Of a stretch of DNA of 64,000 nt, positions 22,321 to 33,242 are shown one piece after another (within the stretch, counting starts at the first letter, position 1; each line of letters opens with the position of its first letter). Source of the DNA: Sepioteuthis lessoniana (lineage: Eukaryota; Mollusca; Cephalopoda; Myopsida; Loliginidae); NCBI GenBank assembly GCA_963585895.1, contig OY757921.1:88140574-88204573 (forward strand), in the 5' to 3' direction. A model generated the notes under the pieces. That model ran no database searches. It was not told the DNA's origin and worked only from the letters and a program-made list of their open reading frames with translations. Made by a program: the position numbers and the translations under genes.

Positions 22321-22602
22321 GACGTCACTACTATCAAGGTTGGTGGTGGAAAAATGCAGAGATACAGAAAAGATGCGTTTTGCATACTTTTTCGGTAAGA
22401 GTTGTCTCCTTTCGAATTCAGCGACTCCGACCCTTTGGCCAAGAATCACTTTACCGGCCAAAACTTATTCACTCCTCGCCAAGTTGTAGAATTCTATAGA
22501 ACCTTTTAGGCAATTCCATATCATTCAAGAAACAGGATGTGCATGGTCATTTTCTGTTTCTTTGTTGTCTCTTCCGTGTGTCGCCTCATTTATTTAGAGG
22601 CG

Positions 22603-22829
22603 GGGTGTCCTCGTGCTGCAATGGTTAAAGCGATGGACTGTAGTAAGCGAGTTCGTATTCCAGTCGCGCTATTACTTTCATTTTCGAGCAAATACTCTTG
22701 GGAAAGGCATGAACCCCCTTATCCTCCCATCTATGGGTTAAATAGTACCAATACGGTTCTTCACAGAGAATAGCTTTGGCATTAAATAACCTACAAAGGT
22801 TGATATGCCATTAAACAAAGAAACCAAAC
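22603..22829 (+). mobile_element. SINE-C copy
   Basis: tRNA-related head GTGTCCTCGTGCTGCAATGG and B-box-like GAGTTCGTATTCC, then CTATGGGTTAAATAGTACC, then the tail AACCTACAAAGGTTGATATG and AAGAAACCAAAC. That tail is almost identical to T55. Confidence 0.85.
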
Positions 22830-22922
22830 TCAAACCTGTGAAACTCCGCTTAAAAATTGATCTGGTGTAATATCCTGCCCGAGCGGAGGGGTTGGTAAAT
22901 AGGATTAAACAAAGAAACCAAA
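22830..22922 (+). mobile_element. SINE-B 3' fragment with SINE-C-type tail
   Basis: AACCTGTGAAACTCCGCTTA to GAGCGGAGGGGTTGGTAAAT, then AACAAAGAAACCAAACC. The join of a SINE-B body end to a SINE-C tail is chimeric. Confidence 0.7.
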
Positions 22923-22934
22923 CCATCATTTATG

Positions 22935-23195
22935 TAAGTAAAGTAAAGTTAGCGACCATAGTCGAGGGTGACCCGAAGGCTCCCTTTTCGATAGCTACTA
23001 CACCAAGGTGTAGGGGAGGGCGCTACTCCATTCCCAGGATTGCTCCACTTTACCCTTGAACCGTACCTTATAATGCTGAGTGTTAAGCAAGGTGGTATCA
23101 AGTTCCATTTTTAAAGTCTTTGGTATGACTCGACCTGGGATTGAACCCAGGTCTCCCGGGCCATTGGCGAACACTCTAACCGCTGGGCCACACGG
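22935..23195 (-). mobile_element. SINE-A copy with intact tRNA head
   Basis: Minus strand shows the best head: A-box TGGCCCAGCGG, anticodon-arm region, B-box GGTTCAATCCC, then the SINE-A body. Confirms tRNA origin of the family. Confidence 0.92.
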
Positions 23196-23239
23196 AATTG
23201 TTTCGTTAAGCCATAAAAACCGGGGCTAAATCAACTTGA

Positions 23240-23335
23240 CCATATATATATATATATATATATTGGAGGTGCTATTTTAAAAGAAAAATTATTTTAAAAA
23301 AAATATATATATATATATATACACTTTCGTAAAAC
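23240..23335. repeat. (TA)n blocks
   Basis: Two TA runs around an A-rich spacer. Confidence 0.9.
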
Positions 23336-23336
23336 T

Positions 23337-23490
23337 AAAATCTCCCATTATGCTTCAGAAGAACAGCTGGAGGGCTCATATCTTTCCTAAGGGTATTAGT
23401 CTAAAAGTGAATATAATAGCCTGCCTGGAGTTCGAACTCACTTACTTCGAGACCGAAGTCCATTACGTCATGGGGACACTCCCAATCTGT
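23337..23490 (-). mobile_element. SINE-C-like copy, diverged
   Basis: Minus strand: GTGTCCCCATGACGTAATGG, GAGTTCGAACTCCAGGC and CACTTTTAGACTAATACCC, parallel to SINE-C. The tail is lost. Confidence 0.65.
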
Positions 23491-23880
23491 TGATAACGGC
23501 GTATATGTTCTGAGCTAAGACTTTTTATAAAGGTTTATTTCTGCAGATAGTAAAATTGGAAATGTTTTAGGAGGCAAAAGAAACAAAAATATAAGTAAAC
23601 AGAAATTTTTAAATATATTGGCAGTTTTATCCTAATTAAATGAGCACTAATTTGCTCGTTTGGTTGTTTGTTTGTTTTTTATTTGTATTTTTATTTTATT
23701 TTTTGTTTTTTGGGAGGTTTTTTTCTCATTTATTTATTTTATTCATTTTTTGGTGTATGGCTTATTTGTTTAACGGCTTATCAAGCCTTTTTTCTGTCTC
23801 TGCTTCAAACGTTTTTACTTATCAAGACTAAATGATTGTCAGATACTAAAAACAAGTTTAAAGATATCAAATAATAATAG
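23491..23880. other. AT-rich unassigned sequence
   Basis: Nothing recognised. Confidence 0.4.
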
Positions 23881-23889
23881 TAGCAATAG

Positions 23890-24793
23890 TAATAATGATA
23901 TCAATGAGTCGAGGACATATAAGACGCAACAAATAGCAAATGTAGTCTCTGCGGTGACAGAGATGAAACCATCAATCACATAATAAGCGAATGCAGCAAA
24001 TTGGCACAGAAGATGTACAAGGCTAGACACGACTGGGTAGGCAAGGTGATCCACTTGGAAGTGGGCAAGAAATTTAAATTTGACCATGCCAACAAATGGT
24101 ATATGCACAACCCAGCAACTGTCCTAGAAAATGACGCACACAAACTCTTATGGGAGTTTGACACACAAACGAATCACCTAATCTCGGCCAGAAGACCAGA
24201 CCTTATAAAAAAGTAAAGTAAAGTTGGCGACCATAGTCGAGAGTGACTCGGAGGCTCCCTTTTCGATAGCTACTACACCGAGGTCTTGGGGAATTCGCTA
24301 CTCCTTTCCCTGGATTGCTCCACTTTACCCTTGATCCGTATCTTCTAATGCTGAGTGTCAAGCAAGGAAGCATCAAGTACCATTTTTCAAGTCTTTGGTA
24401 TGACTCGACCCATGTCTCCCACTCTTATCCTCATGCAAATCAACAAAAAAAAAGAAAATTTGCAAAATTGTCGACTTTGCTGTCTCGGTTGACCACAGAA
24501 TAAAACTGAAAGAATGTGAAAAGAGAGATAAGTGCATCGACCTTGCTAGACAATTGAAAAAACTATGGAATACGAAGGTGACAATTATACCAATTGTGAT
24601 TGGTGCTTTTGGCAAGGTAACTAAAGGATTATTAAAGGGCCTAGATGGATTTGGAAGTTGGTGGCCGAGTGGAGACCATCTAAACAACTGCATTATTGAA
24701 GGCGGCCAGAATACTGAGAAAAGTCCTGGAGACTTGAGGAGATTTGCTGTCACTCAATCTTCAGTGAAAGACCATCAGTTAACGCTGATGTGA
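23890..24793 (+). pseudogene. RLE-LINE C-terminal domain, split by SINE-A
   Basis: C-terminal part of a non-LTR retrotransposon of the R2/R4/NeSL type. Translation gives a zinc knuckle CSLCGDRDETINHIISEC (CX2CX8HX4C), then HDWVGKVIHLEVGKKFKFDH, then QTNHLISARRPDL. After the SINE insertion it resumes with ICKIVDFAVSVDH and LWNTKVTIIPIVIGAFG. PD...D is the restriction-like endonuclease signature. Frames are nearly intact on both sides, but the reverse transcriptase is absent and the SINE separates PD from the second Asp. Confidence 0.8.
24212..24424 (-). mobile_element. SINE-A inserted in RLE-LINE
   Basis: Truncated SINE-A (minus). The endonuclease frame stops at ARRPDL before it and resumes after CTTATCC beyond it. 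A 5-bp CTTAT repeat at both edges may be the TSD. Confidence 0.85.
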
Positions 24794-25188
24794 AAAACTC
24801 TTATGAGAAAAAAATATTAATAATACTATAACACATGGAAATAATTGATTTCGTCAGGCTGACTTTACTGATGTGCGAGTTGGGATATTCAGTTCCCAAG
24901 TTGTCAGACTTTCTTTGCTATCGAATTGCACGTTGATTACAGTAGACAGTAAGATATAGATACGACAACCATTGCAAAAGCCTGACAATAGATTTGACTG
25001 AACTGATGAATATGGCGTCAAGTCGTCTTCCAATGGGTGAGTGTTGACTTTTGAATGAATAGAAAGGAGACAAGCTGTATAGATATTTATGTCATCTCGG
25101 TATTTCCGATTTTAAAAGCAAATGTATTTACCGTCTGTAGTACTGTGATAATTATCTTTTATTTTGTTTGAGTCATTCGTGAAACGAC
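24794..25188. other. unassigned sequence
   Basis: Nothing recognised; a lone ATGGCG and GGTGAGTG near 25010-25045 lack a usable acceptor. Confidence 0.4.
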
Positions 25189-25425
25189 ATCATCATCATC
25201 AGTAAGTCACGCTGATTGGTCCTTTAGAGTACATCCATTGTTCGCACGGAGCTGTTATATGTAAGTCTTTGCCGGTCGACCAACACTGGTGTGTCCTTGT
25301 GTTGGAGTCCACAGGAGAACGTTACTTATGAATTAGTCATTACTTCTCCAGCATGTGTCCATCATGCCTTAGTTCGTCTTGCTTAGGTGGTTTATGAGAG
25401 GGGAGGCTCGTGACCGCGTACTATA
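25189..25425 (-). mobile_element. LINE-Y 3' fragment
   Basis: Minus strand ends in (GATGAT)n. Upstream text parallels the 59460 copy (GGAGAACGTTACTTATGAAT, TTACTTCTCCAGCATGTGTC). Probably the same insertion as 26190-26320, separated by LTR-3 and a minisatellite. Confidence 0.75.
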
Positions 25426-25429
25426 TTCA

Positions 25430-25503
25430 GAAAAAAGTGACAACTCATAAATAAAAATATAATCTCTCTTCTTTATTACGAAAGGTGGCGAAATGGTTTG
25501 CAT

Positions 25504-25541
<38 letters not shown>

Positions 25542-25907
25542 AAGAGAGAGAATCAGAAACTGCTATGATTTACACCAGGTTAAAATACATCTTCAGAGAA
25601 CCTTACTTCTTCGCTCTGCCTCCGCGAAGTTGGCATAGGACCAACTTAAAATATATTCGTTTATCCTTCGTGCTTCTTTCACGAAACTAGTACAGGCCCG
25701 ACTTAAACCATTTAATCATCTTCATTTCTTCTTTGTGCTTCCTTCACGTGAGAGTAATACATGACCGCCTCTTAACTCTGGGGTGTCTGCCCCACCCCGC
25801 CAGACTAGCATGCAAAACGACTTGACGTCTAGTGTCACTCAGCTCACTCTCCTCAGTGTCTCTCTGTTGACTGCTAACTGACCGTATAAGGTTAAAAATG
25901 TCCGTCG
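25430..25907 (-). mobile_element. LTR-3-like insertion
   Basis: Minus strand starts TGACGACGGACATTTTTAAC, contains a (TC)n block, and ends TTTCGTAATAAAGAAGAGAG, then TTATATTTTTATTTATGAG, then TTGTCA. AATAAA near the 3' edge suits an LTR. Similar termini occur at 33243. A TATAT-type repeat (TATATTCAG/TATATTTCAG) lies near both sides and may be the target duplication. Confidence 0.5.
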
Positions 25908-26053
25908 TCATATATTTCAGACGGTTACGCGTTTTTCCTACACAATTCTCGTGGCATTTCCGCCGTCTCTTCTTTATCTCAAAACACGGGTACAGATCCT
26001 GTTTAGAAATCTACAAATCTACACAGCTTGTCAAATGTCAATACGTAAAACTG

Positions 26054-26189
26054 GTGTTTTGTGGAATGGTGCTTCTAAGATTTGCTGGAGTTTTGTGGAA
26101 TAGTGCTTCCAAGATTTGCTGGTGTTTTGTGGAATGGTGCTTCCAAGATTTGCTGGTATTTTGTGGAATGGTGCTTCCAAGATTTGCTC
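26054..26189. repeat. 34-bp tandem repeat, 4 copies
   Basis: Unit contains GTTTTGTGGAATGGTGCTTC and CAAGATTTGCTG; four copies with a few substitutions. It interrupts a LINE-Y fragment. Confidence 0.95.
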
Positions 26190-26325
26190 AAAACAGCACG
26201 CAGCATTCTTGTGTAGTTCTAATTTATCTTCTGTTTCAAGCGTTTCGTTCGGCTCCATTTGGTGCAACCGTACATTAGTAGTGACACAGCTATAGCTTAA
26301 AAGAATCTTTGTTAACGGCATCTTT
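26190..26325 (-). pseudogene. LINE-Y C-terminal fragment
   Basis: CAGCACGCAGCATTCTTGTG, TTTCAAGCGTTTCG and ACATTAGTAGTGACACAGC match 59655-59790. Frames are disrupted. Confidence 0.75.
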
Positions 26326-26340
26326 ACTCTTCATGAGTTA

Positions 26341-26830
26341 CGAAGATCATGAAATAAGTTTCCAGACTTTTTTCGTATGGGCACTTTTATTGATAGTACA
26401 CACATGAAACTCTAGTCCCCTTCCAAGTAATCTCCTCCAGCTGCAATGCACTTGTTGTACCGTTCCAACAGCTTCTGGAAGGCCCAATGGAAGTCCTCTT
26501 GTGTGAGCGTGTCAATGACCTTCGTTACAGCCTCTTTCATCTCCTCAATTCTCTCATAACGACAGCCTCTGAGCTTAGGGAAGAAGCAAAAGTCACAGAG
26601 AACAAAGTCTGGACTATAGGCAGACTAAGGAACTGTCTTGATACCCATCTTGGTCAAATAGTCTGTGACATAGATGGAGTTGTGGACTGGTGCATTGCCC
26701 GGCTGGAAATGCCACTGACTGATTTGAAGGGTGCTGGCCTCTTCCGATGGAATCTCTTCTTGAACTCCCTTATTTTTCATCATATTCAATTGACCCATAA
26801 ATTTGACCCTTGCAAGTGTTACCATTCAAC
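26341..26830 (-). mobile_element. MAR-del relative, truncated
   Basis: Left end CGAAGATCATGAAATAAG after TA. Minus strand encodes the C-terminal catalytic part with NAPVHNS and a frameshifted DFCFFPKLRGCRYE. Upstream of it this copy keeps different sequence (near GTAACACTTGCAAGGG), not the TTAGGG junction, and has no second inverted repeat, so it is an independent truncation. Confidence 0.75.
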
Positions 26831-27009
26831 GCCAATATGAACCTGGTAGTAATGGCAAGGAAAGAGTGACTGCACACTCCTACTTTTTTTCTGGATAAAC
26901 CCCTTCAGCTTTTTGTTGTTTTTTGCAAGATATAAAAGTTTTTAAATCTTAAAAAATTCCCATTTCAAAGAAAACCTGGCTTGTCAGTGAAATACTATCA
27001 GATTATTTT

Positions 27010-27506
27010 GGTTTGGTTTGGTTTGGTTTGGTTTGGTTTGGTTTGGTTTCATAGCACATCGACCATTGTAGGTTATTAATGCCAAATCTATTTTATACAT
27101 ATAAACAGTTCTATTTCAAACAATTCAGTTTAGTATAAGTACAGTTTTTTTTACATACAGTTAAATGTCGAAAACAGTTCTATTTCAAACTGTTCAGTTA
27201 CGCATAAGTATGCAGTTTCAATCCCCATAACAGTTCTATTCCAAACAATTCCGTTTAGAATAAGTACACAGTTTAGTTCGATTCGACCCATATATAGGAC
27301 CCAATCAGATACTACCACTCCCGGTCAGAGTGGACCATGGAGCGGTCACAATGAAGAGAAACTCCTTTTTCTTAAAGCTTCAGAGTTACTAGAACCTCAC
27401 CTTCAGATTGTTTAGTGTCATCTCAGGACACTCGTTGTGGGCCGTGGGGTCTTTCCCATCTGTAGAGAAGCAGCAAAGGTATTTTACAGCCCCAACCGAC
27501 TGGGAA
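27010..27506 (-). mobile_element. T55 retroposon copy
   Basis: Starts (GGTTT)n, TGTAGGTTATTAATGCC, 55-bp units, head ending CCAACCGACTGGGAAA. Imperfect 13-bp TSD ATCAGATTATTTT / ATCAGATCAATTT. Confidence 0.85.
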
Positions 27507-27546
27507 ATCAGATCAATTTCATGCATAGAATTGTTATATATATTTA

Positions 27547-27820
27547 CCAACCCCTCCGCTCGGGAAGAATATGACACAAGGTCAATTTTTAAGCGGAGTT
27601 TAACAGGTTTGAATTCAGAGTTTTCCTTCTCCTAGACTAGCTGCCTCACCAAGGCTGAAGAACCTAGTCTGTCCTACTATTTATCCATAGCAGGAGGGAG
27701 AATAATTGGATTCATACCTTTCCCAAGGGTATTGGGGCTATGTAATCAGTCTCGTCCAGGATTTGAACTCGTGTCATCGTGTCCATTTTCTACGACGATA
27801 ACAATTATACCACGGGCACC
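27547..27820 (-). mobile_element. SINE-B copy
   Basis: Near full length in reverse: CCAACCCCTCCGCTCGGGA to TACCACGGGCACC. Confidence 0.9.
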
Positions 27821-27914
27821 TTCAAATTGTTATATACTGTTAAGCGTAAATAGTCAACATTCAAACAAATTCAAATGGAAAATATGAAAGTTATTTCCAA
27901 AAAAACTGAAAATT

Positions 27915-28215
27915 TAATTTCGCTGAATTGCTGGTGTAGAATATGCTGACTGCATCTCTGCAGAAGGTTAAGACCCTTCACCTCAAATGACTGTCTTGCC
28001 TATGATATTTAACTGCATCTGATGGTGAGGATCTAGTGCAGAAGCTTTGGGAAATGTAGAATAACTCTTTGTTGTAATTATTTGCTGGCCTGCACTGAAC
28101 CGGTACAGTAGTACCTGTTAGAATACCATTTATGGACCAAATAATATTATTCTAAGATAGCAATCCTTGAAATCATTTAACTGTGTGTAAACAAATGAGG
28201 TCTAACTCATTTAAC
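27915..28215 (+). mobile_element. T55 subtype 2, diverged
   Basis: TGTAGAATATGCTGACTGCA, GAAGGTTAAGACCC, GGTGAGGATC, TGTGTGTAAACAAATGAGG follow the T55 head order. Confidence 0.6.
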
Positions 28216-28815
28216 AATAAAGTTGCAGAGAAACTATATATACATATATATATAAATGGAAAGAAAACTCAACGGACTGTCATTATGCTCTCATAAATTT
28301 ATTTTGACAGGTTACCGACGCGGTTTCCCTCGCCAGATATCTTTTCACAAAATGGAAAGAGAGATCCACAAACACTGCTCATCTGAAAATAAATAGATAA
28401 ATAAATAAATAAATAGAATAAAAGTCCGAAAAAACAACCTATAATAGAACAGGATAGAGAGCCTACGAGAGCTCATGTCACCATTTCCACGTCTTCGATT
28501 TAAATCTCTGTGTTGCGATTTTATTTTATTTTTTTAAATTTTTTTATTCGTTATCCTCGTGTTTTTCATCAGTTGGCTAATATATTTTTCTATTTGGCCT
28601 TTTTAATTTTAAGAAAATATCTATTTGTTCTTTTCTTTATTCATATCTCATTTTGGAATATCATAAATTACTATATATCTAATTCCAGACCATTCCTTCT
28701 TTAGAAAGAGTTTCTTCCGGCGTTACTTCTCTTTTCACTTCTCGTCAACTTAATTTTTTCTTTAGTTTGCGTATTGCTATTTTAATATCTTAATATTTGA
28801 CTTCGACTTCAGAAG
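28216..28815. other. AT-rich unassigned sequence
   Basis: A motif GGCGAGGGAAACCGCGTC on the minus strand at about 28317 looks faintly ribozyme-like but lacks the CUGANGA core. No gene. Confidence 0.4.
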
Positions 28816-28816
28816 A

Positions 28817-28900
28817 TTTCTTGACCTTAGTCGAGCGAGACCTGAAGGTTCCCTTTTCAATAGCTACTACACCGAGGTGTAGGAGAGGGCACAACTTCAC
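28817..28900 (-). mobile_element. SINE-A 3' fragment
   Basis: GACCTTAGTCGAGCGAGACC to GTGTAGGAGAGGGC. Confidence 0.7.
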
Positions 28901-28911
28901 CCCCAGTATTA

Positions 28912-29155
28912 TAACCGGGCCATTGGCCTAATGAGTAGTGTTCGCCAATGGTCCAAGAGACCACTGTTCAATTCCAGGTGGAATCATAGCAAAGACCCCA
29001 AAAATGGTTATTGATGCTGCATAATAAGGTAAGGATCAAGGGTAAAGTAGAGCAATCCAGGGAGAAGAAGTAGTGCCCTCCCCAACACCTTGGTGTTGAA
29101 GCTATTGAAAAGGGAAACATCGGGTCACCCTCGACTACAGTCGCTATCTTTACTT
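28912..29155 (+). mobile_element. SINE-A copy
   Basis: GCCATTGGCCTAATGAGTAG to GACTACAGTCGCTATCTTTA; head-to-head with the preceding fragment. Confidence 0.85.
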
Positions 29156-29176
29156 ATTGCTGATTCAACTAGCATT

Positions 29177-30480
29177 TGGTTTGGTTTGGTTTTATGGCAT
29201 ATCAACCTTTGTAGGTTATCTAACGCCAAATCCATTTTTATGTAAATAATCAGTTCTATTTCAAACAATTCAGTTTAGTATGAATACACAGTTTGTCAAA
29301 AACATTTTTATTTCAAACTATTCAGTTTATTCAAGCAGTTATATATAACAGTTCAGTTTATTGTAAGAACAGTTTCAATGTTAAAAACAGTTCAATTCTA
29401 AATAATTTAGTTTAGCATAAGCACGCAGTTTAAATCTAAGTACAGTTTAATTGTGAAAGATATTTCTATTTCGAGCTATTCAGTTTGTCAAACACTTCTA
29501 ATTCAGTTAATTCAGTTTAGTATAAGTACAGATTTTGTTTACACACAGTTAAATGTCAAAACAGTTCTATGTTAAACAATTCAGTTTAATGTAACTAGAG
29601 ATTCAATGTCAAAAAAACAGTTCTATTTTAAATGATTCAGTTTAGCATAAGCACGCAGTTTAAACGTAAGTATGGTTTAATTGTCAAAAACATTTCTATT
29701 TCAAGCTATTCAGTTTAATCAAACAGTCCAGTTTAGCATAAGTATGCCGTTAGTTCCATTTAACACATAGATAGGGCCCTGTCAGGTGCTACCACGCCGG
29801 GCCAGAGGTGCCCGTGGTGTAGTCGTTATCGTCGTAGGAAATGGACACGGTGACACGAGTTCAAATCCTGGACGAGACTGATTGCATTTCACATAGCACT
29901 AATACCCTTGGGGAAGGTATGAATCCAATTATTCTCCCTCCAGCTATGGGTAAATAGTAGGACAGACTAGGTTCTTCAGCCTTGGTTAGGCAACTAGTCT
30001 AGGAGAAAGAAAACTCTGAATTCAAACCTGTTAAACTCCGCTTAAAAATTGACCTTGTGTCATATCCTGCCCGAGCGGAGGGGTTGGTATATAGTACCAC
30101 GCCGGGCCAGAGGGGACCTGGGAGCAATGACAATGAAGGGGTGCCCCATATTCCCCAAGACCCCAGCATTACTGGGACCACACCATCAGACTGTTTAATG
30201 TCATATCCAGGACATGCATTGGGGGAAGTCTTACTCCTCTCCAGAGGTTCAGTCGGTGTATTCTACAGCCCCAGCCGACTTGGCTATACGCAGAATTAAA
30301 TGTCAAACAGTTTTATTTAAGATAATTCAGTTCAGCAGAAGAACACAGTTTAGAAGTCAAAACAGTTCTATTTCGAGCAATTCAATTTAGCATAAGTACG
30401 CAGTTTGAATGTCAAACAGTTCTATTTTAAACAATTCAGGTTAGCATAAATACGCAGTTTAAATGTATAAAAACAGTCTT
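29177..30480 (-). mobile_element. T55 retroposon, long copy with SINE-B inside
   Basis: Tail, TATCAACCTTTGTAGGTTAT, about ten 55-bp units, a GC-rich head (29760-30290, interrupted by SINE-B), then four more units. The head is internal, so the minus-strand 5' end is truncated or rearranged. Confidence 0.85.
29808..30094 (+). mobile_element. SINE-B, full length with 18-bp TSD
   Basis: Flanked by a perfect duplication TACCACGCCGGGCCAGAG (29790-29807, 30095-30112). 287 bp from GTGCCCGTGGTGTAG to GGGGTTGGTATATAG. The A-box lies in TGGTGTAGTCG and the B-box-like GAGTTCAAATCC follows. Best reference copy of SINE-B; inserted in T55, so younger than that copy. Confidence 0.93.
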
Positions 30481-30500
30481 CTTGAACAAGACAGACATGA

Positions 30501-31108
30501 TCTAATATAATGGCCGGGGGGTTTCGTTTTATGCCTTTTGGTTTAGTTAGGCTGAGAACCTTTCGGCTCAGCACATGGATTAGTTAGGTGCAAACTTGAG
30601 TGCAGGTGTTAACGCGTGCGCGGGGAGGATGTGTCATTCATAGATGTCAAAATAAAAATCCGATAGAAAGGTTGACCAGTGGATGTGAATGACGTCATGT
30701 ACCGGAAGTGTGCGCGCGGAGGATTTGGGGGATTTTGAAAAAGTCAGTTAGTTGAGTTGAGTCCTGCCTCGGGAGAAGACGGTTGACATTCGCTTGCTCG
30801 CCGAAGCCAGGCCAGTGGCCTTTGTGGCGGGTGCCACACGTGTTGGAGGGTGGGAGCAGATGAAAAAGCCCGAATAGAAAGGATGAGTATCTCTCTCCTT
30901 ATGTCGAAAAACCTTTTAACTTAAAGGTAATAAAAAGTTTCGTACCTGAACTAAGAAGTCGTAAGTGTTTTTCATGTTTCGAGATTCCTATGTTCTATGT
31001 ATATACAATAAGAACATGCTATGTCCATTTCACACATATTCGTGTGTGGGTATGTTACAAAGAAACATCTTAGTCAATTTTTCTTGTTTCCTTACAAAAA
31101 AATGTATA
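30501..31108 (+). mobile_element. LTR-1 copy
   Basis: Starts TCTAATATAATGGCCGGGG, contains CCTTTCGGCTCAGCACATGG, a GC-rich U3-like middle with GTACCGGAAGTG, then GTAATAAAAAGTTTCGTACC (polyadenylation-like) and GGGTATGTTACAAAG. The extreme 3' end is missing compared with 35507-36060. Confidence 0.8.
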
Positions 31109-31279
31109 AAAAGATCCAGGTTCAAGCTCTTTCAAATTCTCTTATAATGGTTAAGTTAGTTGAGTGGGATTTTGGGTAAATATATAAATTGATTTTTTTC
31201 AAAAACAACTACTATATTTGAAGAAAAGGATTAAAAAGAAGTGATGAGAATAAAGAGAATATTTATTGGCTGCTATTTA

Positions 31280-31402
31280 TATTTTTTTAATGTTCTCCAC
31301 TTGTTTTGAACGTTGGTCAGTGTTTTCGAATGTTTTTAAAATACTTTATATGCTATAAAAGAAGCGAGGAAAAATAAACTGGATATGTTGCATATCCATT
31401 CG

Positions 31403-31464
<62 letters not shown>

Positions 31465-31802
31465 CAAAGACAGAGATATAGAGACAGTGACAGATAACGG
31501 TTTTTGCTAAGAAAATGTTTTAGAAAGTTTTTAAAATAGTTTTCAAAAGAGTTGATAGGCTATAAAAGAAGTGACAAAAAAGAAACTGGTAATGTTCATA
31601 TCCATTTGCTGAATGAAAATTATCTTATATTAAAAAATGATGTTCTAAATAAAGACTAGTTTTGACCTTGGCTCATTGTCAAGAGAAAGGGTTCTTTTGT
31701 GTAGAAAAGTCGTTTTAAGAAGTTTCTTAAATAGTTTTTAAATGAGTTGATATGCTATAAAGGAATGACAAAAAAGAACTGGTAACGTTTCATATCCGTT
31801 TG

Positions 31803-31838
<36 letters not shown>

Positions 31839-32004
31839 AAGAGGGAGAAACACCCAAATATAGAGAGTGATACTTAGACAGGAATAGAGAAAAGTTTTTG
31901 TGAAAAAAAATGTTTTAAAAATTTTCCTAATTAGTTTTTACAGGAGTTGATATTCTATAGAAGAAGTGATTAAAAAGGAATTCGTAACGTTGCATATCCA
32001 TTCG

Positions 32005-32043
<39 letters not shown>

Positions 32044-32341
32044 ATTTACCAACTCCTTCACTCGGTCAGGATAAGACACAAGGTCAATTTTTAAGCGAAG
32101 TTTAACAGGTTTGAATTCAGAGTTTTCCTTCTCCTAGACTAGTTGCCTCACCAAAGCTGAAGAATTTAGTCTGTCCTACTATTTACCCATAGCTGGAGGG
32201 AGAATAATTGGATTCATACCTTTCCCAAGGGTATTAGGGCTATGTGAAATGCAATCAGTCTCGTCGAGGAGTTGAACTCGTTTCGCCGTGTCGATTTCCC
32301 TACGACGATAACCATCATACCACGGGCACCTCCCGTGTATG

Positions 32342-32380
<39 letters not shown>

Positions 32381-32409
32381 GGAGAGAGAAAGAGAGAGAG
32401 TGTGTGTGT

Positions 32410-32440
<31 letters not shown>

Positions 32441-32840
32441 ACGAAACACGCAAACAGAGATAAAAGTATAAAGAGACAGTGACAGAGAAAAGCTATTGTG
32501 AAAGAAATATTTTTAGAAAGTTTCCAGAATATTTTTTAAAGGAGTTGAGATGCTATAAAAGAAGTAACAAAAAAGGAACTTGTCACGTAGCATACCCATT
32601 TCCATATATATACATATATATGTAGAGAGAGAGGGGGTATGTGGGAGAGTGACATAGAGTGGGAGTGAGAGAGAAAAAGAGACACACAAACACAGAGAGA
32701 GAGAGATACAGAGACAATGACAGAAAAGTTTTTGTGAAGAAAATGTTCTAGAAAGATTTTAAAAGTTTTTAAAGGAGTTGATATGCTTGAAAAAAAAAAA
32801 AAAGAACGAAAAGTGATTTGACCATTTTATATCGAAAATA
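31280..32840. repeat. tandem array of ~200-bp units
   Basis: Six to seven diverged units, each with GAGTTGATATGCTATAAAAG, ACAAAAAAGGAACTGG, CATATCCATTCG, a (TA)n(GA)n block, then AGACAGTGACAGAGAAAAG and TTTTGTGAAGAAAATG. SINE-B interrupts it at 32046-32332. A lone unit lies at 9771. No coding sequence. Confidence 0.8.
32046..32332 (-). mobile_element. SINE-B copy within the array
   Basis: Near full length reverse copy, CCAACTCCTTCACTCGGTCA to CATACCACGGGCACC. Confidence 0.9.
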
Positions 32841-33242
32841 ACTGGCACTGAGCTCTCTTTTAGGAACATATATTCTAAGAATGGTTAGGATATGTTTAAG
32901 ATTTGCCAAAACTGTTTTGATCAAATATTTAACTTAGCTTTTAATTATTTAGGTATTTATGTGTCAGATCATATCTGCCCATCGTATTTCAAATTGCTGT
33001 TTTGCAAATGTTAAGACCATTTGGGGTCAGTGCTTCTAATGGTCCTATCCATTAATCTTTGTGCGTTTTTATTGTTCGTGTTTTTTTTTTTTTTTTGTTT
33101 ATTTTTTGGTGGGGGGAGGTTACAACAGGCCGGTTAAATTGTGGATTTCAAAACTTGATGCGCAGCTCTGTTAAACAAAATACAGCGGAAATGTCACGTG
33201 AATTCCGTAGGAAGAATTGCGTAGGCATCCGAAAAATATATA
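32841..33242. other. unassigned sequence
   Basis: Nothing recognised. Confidence 0.4.

Noticed and set aside
22935..23195. Functional tRNA gene in the SINE-A head
   Set aside because: A and B boxes are good, but acceptor stem and anticodon arm do not close; it continues into the SINE body.
28300..28345. GGCGAGGGAAACCGCGTC on minus, ribozyme-like
   Set aside because: First core box reads CUGGCGA and stem I does not pair.
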